Shown here: positions 19,768 through 31,109 of the stretch, piece by piece
Numbering within the stretch: position 1 is the first letter of the stretch
How the letters are laid out: each line of letters opens with the position of its first letter
DNA from: Hyaloscypha bicolor E
Taxonomy: Eukaryota; Ascomycota; Leotiomycetes; Helotiales; Hyaloscyphaceae
Reading direction: 5' to 3'
DNA: 64,000 bases
Assembly: GCF_002865645.1 (NCBI RefSeq)
Contig: NW_020194589.1
Span: 282,333 to 346,332 of the forward strand
Translations under genes and position numbers: made by a program
Notes under the pieces: model-generated
Seen by the model: only the letters and a program-made list of their open reading frames with translations
Databases searched by the model: none
What the model was told of the DNA's origin: nothing

Positions 19768-21815
19768 TTTAGAAGTGTCTCGCGGAGTATTGGAGAAACA
19801 GGAGTAGTTGATTGCTGCTTCATGTGCAGATAGTGGCGGAGAACGGGAAAAGGAGACCCTTTTCTATTGTTTGCCTCCTGAGCCGGCTCGTCTGAAGTTT
19901 TTGCCGAGTTCTGGTTCTACCTCTGTCATGATGCGACGGCATTGGTATCAGAAATGGGATGGTATGTTCCTGCTTTGCGTTTCCAGGGATTATGATCATA
20001 TTAAATTAATCAATCCCAATTTGGTAGGTCGAGTTATCCCTCCCGCTGCCGGAAGCCGATAGCGAGCACTCAAACCACAGTATCTCGCACGATTCTGTTT
20101 ACTAAGAAAATAAGGAAAGGACATTGGTTGATTCGTGTAGACGTTACGTAGTTTCGCGAGCTGTCCATGCGGCGCATGGTCTTACCTATTTTCAGGCATG
20201 CTTTGCTGACATGCAGTGAGGTGGCGGCGAATTCAATCATCTTATCTAAAGGCCTTGGAGCTTCGTAATTTACATCATAGCTCAACAATCGTAAGGATAT
20301 TGTTGCCCCCCTGATCCGATCGGAGATGTACTTTTCGTACTACTTTCCTATAGGCCTAACAAATCGTACTCTTTTCGTCTGTGCGTCAAAAATATATTTA
20401 AACTGCAAGCAGTAATAATTGATGAAATAGAGGGTGCTTCTTGGTTGATCGCCCCCTTGTTTACGTAGAACCTTTGAGAGGAGCACAGACAGAAAATATA
20501 CGATTATTTGGGCCTGTACGAAAGTACTACCTACAGGCCGTTTTACGGAGTAAGGTAGCAGCGGCGCCACCCACAATCTATTTTGTAGTTCCAACGACCC
20601 ATCGCGTGTCTATCACACACTAACCATTCTGAGCTTGCACGAATGCGCCAGTCGCGCTGCGGGACATGCTGGTTCATGTAAGAGCCAGATTAGAATCCTT
20701 GATGAAGTGGCTTAGCGGCACGAGCCGAGGCGCATCGTGGGGAGCGAAGGATGCGAACCCTGGCTTGGTTGCAACATGGCTCGGTAGAAAGGGTTCCTTG
20801 CTCAACCGACCACCATGAACGAAAACCTAAATAATATCACAACGACATTAATTCATAAAAGCAAATTAATATTCGGAATGCTTGACTTTTCCTTAACTTA
20901 AAACACTAGCTGTCAGCGATTTCCAAGCACTTTGACAAAAAAACTCGAAATTTTTGGTGTTCCTAGGTGGTGGGTTGAGTGGGGTTGGGTACGCGGTGCA
21001 GGCCCTAACGTTCGTCACACCGCCTTGGATTCTGCCGAGCAACATTCGGTTACAGCGTATGCTACGGGGCGCTTCAGCGCAACCCCCTGCAAAGGCGGTG
21101 TAACAAACATCAGGGCCTGCACCTGCGTAGGGTGGTCGGTTGAGCAGGGAACCCCTTCAAGTGGGTAAGTAATATGGGAGATGTATGAGCACTCCCGCAG
21201 TTGCATGAAGATAAAGGTAGTTTATTGATTATCTCTCTCTCTCTTGGGTATCCCCTTGCGAGCTGTTGGATTTCAGTGATGGATTCTCTAATTCTACAGT
21301 GAGTGCCTATATATAATGCTCATTCAGCCCTATAACACCCCATGCTTACAGGTTCCTTTAGGCTGTGCCTTAGCCTACGTAAACCCCTACGTAGTAGCCT
21401 GTGTAAACTCTATAGCGCAAGAAGCCCTGTAGGATCAAAGGACTCTAGGACTTTACGCGCTATAAGCTTACGCTACGTACACTGTAATGCAAAGATCTAT
21501 ACTAGGCATCCATGATAAGCAACACGAGCTATCATGCCGCGACTGGGGTATACCGGCTTTCTTTCGGGATTTTCGCTAAAAAGGGGAAGATCAAATCACA
21601 ACGAAACTTGACCAGCGCTGCTTGGCCAGCTATTCTGCTGCAGCAGAAGAAGCGCTCTAGGAAAGTAACTTAGAGGGGATATAGATATGCTCACAGTCCA
21701 TCTCCCCATCAGATTTTTCAAGTAGAACAACAAAGATCACCAAACACAAGAAGAGAAACAAAAACCATTGCTCCAAAGCTTTAGGATATTTTTAGCACCT
21801 ACATCTTTACACACA
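19768..21815. promoter_or_regulatory. Divergent intergenic region between acyltransferase and polyketide synthase
   Basis: This 2.05-kb region separates the two divergent start codons and must hold both promoters. It contains inverted-repeat structures at 20,788-21,157 and near 21,410-21,480. A CT-rich run (about 21,231-21,246) and a 5' leader rich in A and C directly precede the synthase ATG. No third gene is supported; the open frames here are short and unlike any family known to me. Confidence 0.6.
20788..21157. repeat. Inverted-repeat element, MITE-like
   Basis: Outer arms at 20,788-20,814 and 21,131-21,157 are inverted copies matching at 25 of 27 positions; both differences are transitions. 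A second, inner pair lies at 20,990-21,026 and 21,092-21,129 (37-38 nt each, with a few transitions and one indel) around a 65-nt spacer. A degenerate third copy of the outer arm lies at about 20,967-20,985 in direct orientation to the right arm. The arrangement resembles a non-autonomous DNA transposon or a nested pair. No clear target-site duplication was found. Confidence 0.55.
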
Positions 21816-24800
21816 ATGACTCGGACCACACAAGCGCATTTGAATGCTTCCGGGCAGACCAACAGCTCAGATGGAACAGAAAATATCTCTGTTATGCCAA
21901 TTGCCGTCATCGGCATGGGCTGCCGCCTGGCTGGAACAGCAACTTCTCCACAGAGGCTGTGGCAAATGCTAACGAGAGGACAATCAGGATGGTCCCGCGG
22001 AGACAACTCGAGATTCAAGATGGACTCCTTTTATCACCCTTCCAAAGAACTGAGAGGAGCGGTATGTTAGATGAATGACTGTTGCCCTGTTGGTTGTATA
22101 CACGCTGATCTGATTTCAGTTCAACGCAAGAGGCCTATACCTTCTAAAGCAGGACGTGTCTCATTTCGATAATCAGTTTTTCCGCATCAGTCCGCTTGAG
22201 GCGCAGGCCATTGACCCTCAACAGAGGCTACTGCTTGAGGTTGCCTACGAGGCTTTCGAGAATGCGGGGATATCGATCGAATCACTTGCATCTTCAGAGA
22301 CGGGTGTCTACTGCGCAGTGTCAAATAATGATTATGAGAGAATGCAGAGCAGAGACCCAGAATTCTCTCCGAAGTACGTTTCAGCAAGACAGTTCAAGTC
22401 GAAATGATGTGGATAATTGGCCGTATCAATGGCTAATAGTGCGTTGCAACAGTCACCGATTCATAGGCACAGGCACGGCACTTGCGTCAAACCGGATATC
22501 ATACCACTTTGATCTGAATGGTCCTAGCATTACCATAGATACCGCCTGCTCTGGCAGCCTCGTAGCAGTACACCAAGCCTGCAAGGCTATCCGAAGTGGC
22601 GAAATTGATCAAGCGCTTGTAGGTGGGACCAATCTAATACTTGATCCTGAGCAAATCGCCGTCATGTCGTCAATGCAGTATGTAGGCGAATACCTGTTTG
22701 TGTCTGATTTGAGGGCTAAAGCTGAATTAGAGTTTTGTCTGACGATGGCCGCTGCTACTCTTTTGACAATCGAGCCAATGGATTCGGTAGAGGCGAAGGC
22801 GTGGCAGCGATTGTCTTGAAGCCGCTCAGAGATGCCATGCGTGATGGAGATCCAATCCAATCAGTGATACGAGCCACTGCTATTAATCAGGACGGTCAAA
22901 CTCCCAGTGTGACAGTGCCCTCACAAGCAGCACAGGTGAGGATGATCAACAAAGTGTATGCTGATGTAGGACTTGATCCACGAGATACATGCTACGTCGA
23001 AGCGCATGGTAAGATATGTTTGGCGCTATTATGCTAGAATCAAATACTGATGTTTTTGAATAGGTACTGGAACGCAAGTCGGAGACAAGATTGAAGCAGC
23101 TGCTATTTTCAACACCTTCTGCTGCGGTCGCCCATCAGATTCTCCGCTCTACGTCGGTAGTGTCAAAACCAACATTGGCCATACAGAGAGCACTGCGGGT
23201 ATAGCTGGGCTTTTGAAAAGCGTGATGATTCTTAACTCCAGAAAGATTCCTCCGAATTTGAACTTCTCCCATCCCAACGAACAAATTCCTCTACATGACT
23301 GGCAAATCAATGTATGTGTCTACAATCCCGCTTTGCGGATGCCTTCTTACATTCATCACAGATACCACGTAAAGTGCTTCCCTGGCCTGAAAACCACATC
23401 CGGCGAGCATCGGTGAATAGCTTTGGATATGGCGGAACAAATGCCCATGTCATTCTCGAAGCACCAGAAGATTACTTGGCCTCACACTCCCAGCTGCATG
23501 CAAACCACGAGCATACAACAACGAAAGGCACGACAAACGGGGTGAAGCCAGTAAATGAAACATCAGTAAACAAAACATCAGTGAACGGGACACTAGTGAA
23601 TGGAGCACCAGTGAATGGAGCACCAGTGAACGGAACATCAGTAAACGGAACACTTTTGAGCGAAGCACAAGTGAACGGAACGCCAACGAACGGAACACCA
23701 GAGAACGGAACACTAGCGAACGGAACATCATCAGTTCACTACCTAAGCGATGGCAATTCGCCCCAAAATCAGGAATTGAAACTCTTGCGTGCACCCGAAA
23801 ATGCGGACCAGGTCCCTCAGAAGAGGCGTCTGTTTGTTTTCACGCATGCTGCCCAACGCGGCATGGGTACAATGGCAACGAATTTCAAGCAGTATCTCCG
23901 GACGTGGGCTCAGGATCAGGATGAAAGCCAATTTCTCGATGAATTAGCTTATACGCTGGCGATGCGGAGATCTTACCTCGCATTCCGAGTTGCGGTGAGT
24001 GCTACCAACTTGACAGAACTGCTTGATGCTCTTGAGGCTATCTCCAAAGGCATAATACGTCCCCAAAAGGCTCTTGAGAACCCAAAGATATGCTTTGCAT
24101 TTACTGGTAAGATTGGTAGGGCGCAACCTTGAATCATGTACTGATGAATTAATCTAGGCCAAGGAGCGCAATGGGCTCGCATGGGCCAAGAGCTCCTCAG
24201 TACCTATCCATTATTTGCGGCATCTATGCAAACCGCTGAGCTACACCTTGCGAGCTTAGGCGCAGAGTGGTCGCTGTTAAAGGAACTTTCCCAAAAGCCT
24301 GGAGAATCTCGCATGAACGAAGCTGCCATTTCGCAACCATGCTGCACAGCCATTCAAATTGCTCTGGTAAATCTGTTACGATCTTGGGGAATTCGACCGA
24401 CTGTCGTTTGTGGCCACTCGAGCGGTGAGATTGCGGCAGCATATGCTGCAGGCTTTCTTTCTGACCATGATGCTCTGAACATTGCCTGCTTCAGAGGGCA
24501 AGCTGTTGGAAAGCTGAAAACAGAGCACCCGGAGCTTGATGGTGGTATGATGGCTGTGGGATTGTCGGCGGAACAAGTACAGCATTATATCGATGAGAAT
24601 GCTTCAAACGATCCTTTCGTGAAGGTTGTGGTGGCATGCATCAACAGCCCAATGAGCGTAACTCTGTCTGGCGACAAATCTGCACTTCAGTTGATACGAA
24701 CAGACCTCGAAAGCGACGGTGTTTTTAACCGTCTCCTCGCCGTGGATGTTGCGTACCACTCCCATCATATGGGACTCGTTCGAAAAGAGTACCTCGAACT

Positions 24801-27800
24801 GATGAAGGATCTGAGACCACTACAGTCTAATGACGGTATACGCATGATATCCTCTGTTACCGGAAAGGAAATCCATGGCAAGGCAATGAATGCCGAGTAC
24901 TGGGCTGAGAACATGGTGTCTGCCGTGAGATTTTCCGAGGCTCTTGAGGGTGCTCTAATATTGTCGGACGAGGACATCAATGGTTCACGTTTAACTGTGA
25001 ATATGATTCTGGAGGTTGGACCACACTCAGCGCTCGCAGGGCCAATCAAGCAGACACTGAAGGCCATTGCACATAGTTCGGCCAAAGTGTCATATCACTC
25101 CATGCTTTCGAGAAATGACGACGCTGTTAAGACCGCAGTCGACATGAGTGGTCATCTCTTTACCCTCGGATATCATGTCTCCTTCAATTCCATCAACGAT
25201 CCGAGCAACATCCTGGACAAAAGGACATTGACGAATATGCCGGTATATAACTGGCAGCATTCAACATCCCACTGGAGCGAAGGTCGTATCAGCACGCAGT
25301 TCCGACTCCGGCAGTTTGCAAGGCACGATCTCCTTGGCGTTCCCAGCAATGACAGCATACCTACGGAGCCGACATGGAGAAACTACCTGAGCTCGTCCGA
25401 AATGCCTTGGCTCAGTGGTCACGTTATTGATGACCAGGTAATATTCCCAGCTAGCGGTTATATATGCATGGCTCTCGAAGCTCTTCGCCAAATGACGATA
25501 ACGAATGGCCGGATGTGGAAGAACATTATTTGTCGATTCCGTGAGGTAGTCATTGGAAGAGCACTACTGATTCCTGAAAATTCTCGGGTGGAAACATTTT
25601 TCACTCTTCGACGTTATGCATCCTCCACTCAAGAATCTTCATCAATCTGGAAAGAATTTCGGGTTTCTTCAATTTCGGCCACGGGAAAAGACACTGAGCA
25701 TTGCCGTGGTTTGGTTTGTGTAGAAAATCGCGACTTTAATGATGAAATTGAGGCAGCGCAAGAGGATCTTTATCACATGGAGACTACCCGAAAGGGTTTT
25801 GAGGATGCACAAAAGACCTGCCGACGCACGATCAATGTGGGAAAATACTACAGCGATCTCAAGTCGGTTGGAATGAGTTATACTGGGCCATTTTCGAATC
25901 TCACTCAAATCAGCACACAGCCACTGGATTCGCTGTGTACTGTCACAATCCCGGAAACAAAATCTTCAATGCCTGGGAAGTACCAACAGCCCCATGTCTT
26001 GCATCCTGCCACCCTGGACATGTGCTTCCAAACTGTCTTTCCAGCTTTAATGGCCTCGACAAAGATGGACTCTAGTATGGTTATCTCAGGTATCGAAGAG
26101 TTGAACATTTCAAGCGATGTCAGCTCCGAACCCGGAAAAAGCTTCCTTGCTCATGCTACAATTCAACCCTTCGGACGTTTGAAGTATAGGGCAACTATTG
26201 ATGTTGGAGATTCATACCTCAAAGAGCCTTCACTGATCAGCATCAGAGGGTTGCGCGCAAACTCTACATATGAAATATCAAGCACCTCGAATCAGTCACA
26301 GAAACACAATTTGTGCCGCCAGCTGGAGTGGGGCCTTGATACTGCTTGTGCAAAGCAAGATGATCTCAACCAGCTCTGTCGATTTGACCTTGAACTTGAC
26401 CCTACGATGGAGCGAAGAAACACTTTCGATTGCTACATCCGGCATGTCATACAGCAGGTGCTCGCCGTCATCACTGACAAAGATGAGGCTTCAATGGTAG
26501 CGCATCATAGGAAATTGGTACACTGGATGCGCTCACAAGAGCGGGATCCGCTTGCAGAAGTTCATCCGAAATTAAGAGAGAATATTCAGTCACTTGGCGC
26601 TGATGGAAAGATGTTGGTGCACGTCGGCGATCATCTCGCCGACATCCTTACAGGAAAGATCGACCCTCTAACAGCCATGATGAAAGATGATCTGCTCTAC
26701 CAGTTGTATGCGATGGAGAACATCCAGAGATGCCACATTCAACTTGCAAATTATCTGCGTCAACTCCAATTCAAAAACCCCCGTATGAGAATCCTAGAGA
26801 TTGGCGCAGGCACAGCGAGTATGTCAATCATTGCACTGGAGGCATTGACTGGCGACCCAAAAACCCGTCGAGCGGGGAAGGCAAAGCTCGACAAGTATGT
26901 GTTCACAGATATCTCTAGTGGGTTCTTTGAGAAGGGCAAAGCCACCTTAGCGGACTGGGGAGAACTGGTTGAGTTCAAGAAGCTTGATATCGAAAAGTCA
27001 GTCAAGGAGCAAGGATTTGATGAAGGTTGCTACGATCTGGTCATTGCCTCCAATGTGTTACATGCAACTCAGACGATGTATAAGACGATGCAAAACGTCA
27101 GAAGCCTGCTTAAGCCAGAAGGAAAACTCGCTCTGGTGGAAATTACGGAAAATCATATGTTCTGGCACATTACAGTTGGAGCCCTTCCTGGGTGGTGGCT
27201 TGGAGCTGAAGATGATCGCATTGACTCCCCACTACTTGCCCTGCCGAAATGGGACAATCTTCTCCACGATACTGGATTTTCCGGAATTGATGCTATGATG
27301 AAGGACTATGAGTCTGCGCACGAGCATCAAGTCAGTTTGATCATATCTACCGCCAAGGCCCGACTTGACTCGGAGGATCAACCAGCAATAGAAATCATTT
27401 GCAGTGACAAGGAGAAATCCATTGCCGATGCATTCTACAAACTGATAACATCTGTAAACCAGCAGCGCCAGATTCTCCAGAGCTCCCTCGGCCAAGCTGA
27501 ATATTCCAACAAGATCTGTGTGGTACTTCTTGAAATCCTAGCACCCTTCCTTCGTTCCTGCACGGAGATTGAATTCCAAAAAATCAAATCGATGTTCGGT
27601 CAGGCTAAAGGAATCCTCTGGGTCACTAGGGGCGGTGCGATTGAAGCAACAGAGCCCGAGAAGGCCATCATTACCGGCCTTGTTAGAACTCTGAGGTCGG
27701 AAGACCATGCACTTAATATTTGCACCCTTGACCTTGACCCTAAGACTGAGAACCCTGCCGATATGGCGCAACACGTCTTTGAGATATTCGGCCAAGCTTT

Positions 27801-30239
27801 CCGACCTCATAGCGAGCATGGCTACTTCCGGGAATTCGAATATGCTATTCGGAATGACAAGATCCTGATTCCTCGAATCGTGGAAAATGATCCGCTAGAA
27901 AGTTATGTTCGGAACACTGTCAACGATCTAGAGCCAGCGGTTGGATCTCTAGATCAACCGGGGCGTTCTTTGGGACTCGAGATACAGACTCCAGGAATTC
28001 TAGATTCGCTGTACTGGACCGATAGCACCAGCCATAATCGAAAACCAAACGCCAACGAAGTTCGCATCGAGGTAAACATGATCGCGCTTAACTTCAAGGA
28101 CCTTATGAATGCCATGGGCCAGCTCCCAGGCCTTAGTGCAATGCTGATCGAGTGCAGTGGCACCGTGGTTGAAGTAGGCGATGCAACAAATGGTGAATTC
28201 AAAGTTGGTGACCTCGTCTGCGCTATCTATCCCGAAGGTGTCGCTACGAGGAGTAACATCGATTATCGTCAAGTCCAGCGTATTCCAGATGGAATGCCAT
28301 TAGAACTTGCTACAGCCATTCCCATTTCTTATGCCACTGCACTCTACGCTTTAAGGGATGTGGCCTGTATCAAGAAGGGAGATTCAATCCTCATCCACGC
28401 GGCGGCTGGGGCATTAGGACAAGCAGCTATTGCAATTGCTCAGTACTACCAGGCTGGGGAAATATTCGTTACTATTGGCAGTCCAGAGAAAAGAGCACTC
28501 ATCAAGAAGAACTTTGGGATTTCCGACGAGAACATTTTCTCTAGCCGAACACTTTTGTTTGGTCAAGGAATCCAGAGAAGGACTAACGGCAGAGGCGTGG
28601 ATGTGGTTCTCAATTCCCTCAGTGGCGATGCAACGCGTGAGAGTCAAAATTGCCTTGCTCAATTTGGACGGTTCGTTGAAGTAGGTAAGAAAGATCTCTT
28701 GTCGAATGCTAGAATGGAAACTCAATACCTTGAAAAAAATGCAACCTTTTCCGCGGTGGACTTGGGAATGGTGGCACAACATATACCGTCGAAGTTTCAG
28801 GAAATCCTTAGGACCGTTATCGACCTCGTTCACACGCAGAAACTTCAAGCCGTGCATCCTGTTACATTATTACCCATCTCGGAGCTCGAGACTGCGTTCC
28901 GTCAAATGCAGACGAGGAAACACGTCGGCAAACTTATATTGCAGATCGATCATGACTCTCAGGTGAAGGTATGTTTTAGTCTCAGAAGATGTCTGGCCTA
29001 TTTCACTAATGTATTCTCAGGTTCGCCACGCACCTCTCCCGCCAACGAAACTGAAGGATGATCATACATATCTTGTGGTTGGCGGTCTAGGAGGCATTGG
29101 TAAGGCACTCGTCAGGCATCTGGCAGATTTAGGTGCAAAACACATCGCCACACTGTCAAGGTCTGGTGTGGATAACGAAAGCAAGACCGCGCTCGTGAAA
29201 GAGATGCGCGAAGCTGGAGTCAACCTCGTCATTCAGCAAGGAAGCGTTACTGAAATTGAAGACATCAAGAAACTCAAAGACCTGGTTGGGGAGCGAACAA
29301 TTCGCGGTATCATACAAGGAGCGATGGTGTTACAGGTAAATCAAATTGGATATAAGCTGTCAGGGGCTTGAAATTCTAACAGCAACGCAGGACTCCGCCA
29401 TAAGCAATATGACTCATGCCCAATGGCAAACAACGCTGGGACCAAAAGTCACGGGGACCCTGAACTTGCATTCCGTTTTCGACGGTGCACTCGACTTCTT
29501 CATTCTCCTATCGAGTGTGAGTGGGATAGTTGGCAGTCATGGCCAGGGCAACTACAGCGCGGGCAGCACATTTCAAGATGCCTTCGCACGTTGTCTTTCC
29601 TCGAAAAATCATCCCGTCTGCAGTATAGACCTATGCATTGTTAGCTCAGAAGGCTATGCAGCAGAGCACCAAGTAGCAGCGAAGCACGCAATGCGTTATG
29701 GCGCAGGTGTCGTTAGCATGGAGGAGGTCTTTGCACTCGTTAACCATGCAATTTCATACCCGCTTGCAAGCAACCCAACAATGGCGCAGGTTCTCGTTGG
29801 AGTCAATCCTGCCGACCCAACATCTAGTTCTGAAGAGAGTGCTGCGCAGCGGCCTGACCCCCGTTTCTCTCACATCTGGAATACTTCTTCACGCCTGGGT
29901 ACAACGAATGCAGGTACCAGTGAGGTTAATGCTTGTGCGGCACTCCTGGCGGCCACAACACAATATCTGGCTGTTCAAACAGTCTTGGCTGCATTCGCAG
30001 AGAAGCTGTCGCGGCTTTTGGGAGTATCGGCTGAGGAAATCAACCCTGCGCAGTCGGTGTCGAGCTACGGTATGGATTCACTCATTGCAATTGAGCTGCG
30101 GAATTGGGTATTGAAGCAGTTGGAGTCGTATGTCCAGACTGTTGAGTTGATGAGTCCGTTGTTAATTCAGGATCTGGCGAGATTGATGGCGGAGAGGTCA
30201 AGATTGGTGCCTGCAGGGTTGTTTTCGACGAAAGATTAG
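21816..30239 (+). CDS. Highly reducing type I polyketide synthase (KS-AT-DH-MT-ER-KR-ACP)
   Basis: Nine exons join in frame into 2656 aa. Introns are 22062-22119, 22374-22452, 22678-22730, 23009-23063, 23312-23361, 24107-24157, 28969-29020 and 29336-29390; all are GT-AG and 50-79 nt. The enzyme builds a reduced, C-methylated polyketide from acetyl/malonyl units. Ketosynthase: Cys199 in DTACSGS, His334 in EAHGTGT, His374 in NIGHTES. Acyltransferase: Ser753 in GHSSGE. Dehydratase: His1087 and Asp1286 (HPATLD). Methyltransferase: EIGAGTA at 1546. Enoylreductase: HAAAGALGQ at 2079. Ketoreductase: GGLGGIG at 2290, active-site Tyr2429 in GQGNY. Carrier protein: Ser2604 in GMDSL. No thioesterase, reductase or condensation domain follows, so release needs a partner. 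ATG 21816 was preferred over an in-frame ATG at 21768 because the family's sequence starts just after it. All catalytic residues look intact. The product is unknown. Confidence 0.92.
23551..23730 (+). repeat. 15-bp coding minisatellite (VNGTx pentapeptide repeats) in the KS-AT linker
   Basis: Twelve consecutive 15-bp units encode pentapeptides of the form [10 protein letters not shown] or VNGTL, with variants ([20 protein letters not shown]). They occupy residues 481-540 of the polyketide synthase, in the linker after the ketosynthase. The repeat keeps the frame because the unit is a multiple of three. It is rich in Asn, Gly and Thr, so a flexible spacer is likely. Confidence 0.9.
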
Positions 30240-30782
30240 TGATGTATTCACTATAGAATTTCAGTCGATACCACTTAGAGCTGGGTTGGTGAGAGAATAC
30301 AGAAGGATACGGGTCTATGTTATGATAAAATTGATCATGAATCCATTATTCCGTGTTGTACCTAGGGCTAGGTTCTGTCCGTAGCCAAGTAATTTCTAAT
30401 GGGATCAATCACTGCTGTGGTCTGTTGCTGTTCGAGCTATCCTAGCAATAGTCTTAAATTATTTATTGTAAAAAGATCTTAGGTTTGACTTTGTCAATTG
30501 GACAGGCATTAAGAGAGTATTTGATGATGCATGGAAGGTGATTAACCAACGCAGGTTGCGTTGGATCAGGATCCGCGAGCGCTAGGGGTCGATCAACCGA
30601 TGTATGGAGCATGTATACGTCATCAGTTGCTTTTGAGGTTCTAGCCCGATATATGTTCTGAATATCGTTATTGGTATTTCGATCTAGGTAGTGCTTGACG
30701 AAGGTATTAATGCTTAAGGCCCTGTTTCGCAACCTTGAATGCTAGCATTTGGTCAGTATTCGAACACCAACAGTGTGTCAAA
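30240..30782. other. 3' flank of the polyketide synthase, no gene
   Basis: The stretch has balanced composition and would contain the polyadenylation region. An 89-codon open frame on the minus strand resembles nothing known to me and is not annotated. Confidence 0.5.
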
Positions 30783-30943
30783 GGATTATTCAAGTTATTC
30801 GAGTTATTCATGAATAATTCATGAATAACTTGAATAAAATAATATAAGAGTAACGAATATCTTAAATAATTTGAGTAGAATAGAATAATTATTTATGAAT
30901 AACTTGAATAACCATGAGCAATCACGTGGAAGTCACGTGATTG
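30783..30943. repeat. Short inverted and direct repeats, possible hAT terminal region
   Basis: Copies of the motif GTTATTCAAGTTATTC and its complement occur around 30,790-30,835 and again near 30,893-30,910. Then 30,919-30,943 forms a perfect palindrome with 10-nt arms (CAATCACGTG and CACGTGATTG) around 5 nt. hAT transposons typically carry such clustered subterminal motifs. The adjacent sequence contains a hAT transposase relic in the matching orientation, so this may be its 3' end. No 8-bp target duplication was established. CACGTG is also the E-box core, so a regulatory site is an alternative. Confidence 0.4.
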
Positions 30944-31109
30944 TAATAAATCAGCATATATTTAAATTAAAAAAAAAGAACTAAGGTATATATTAAGCAG
31001 CCTTATACAAGCTAAGCTAGTACTTATATAAGACTGCTTGAATACTAATTTTCTATAATAATAAACTAATTATTCTTCTTAAAATCTTTATTTTTTAATT
31101 TTTTTTCCT

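Noticed and set aside
20932..21206. Overlapping 63- and 78-codon frames on opposite strands
   Set aside because: They coincide with the inverted-repeat element and are open on both strands because of its self-complementarity.
22374..22470. Possible frameshift in the ketosynthase region of the polyketide synthase
   Set aside because: A donor GTACGT at 22374 and acceptor CAACAG ending at 22452 restore the family frame, so an intron explains it and the gene is not broken.
22187..30114. Many short frames inside the polyketide synthase, including frames that start at intron-containing points
   Set aside because: They are antisense or out-of-frame shadows, or exon pieces that join in frame through eight GT-AG introns.
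30463..30732. 89-codon minus-strand frame downstream of the polyketide synthase
   Set aside because: No recognisable family and no supporting context.
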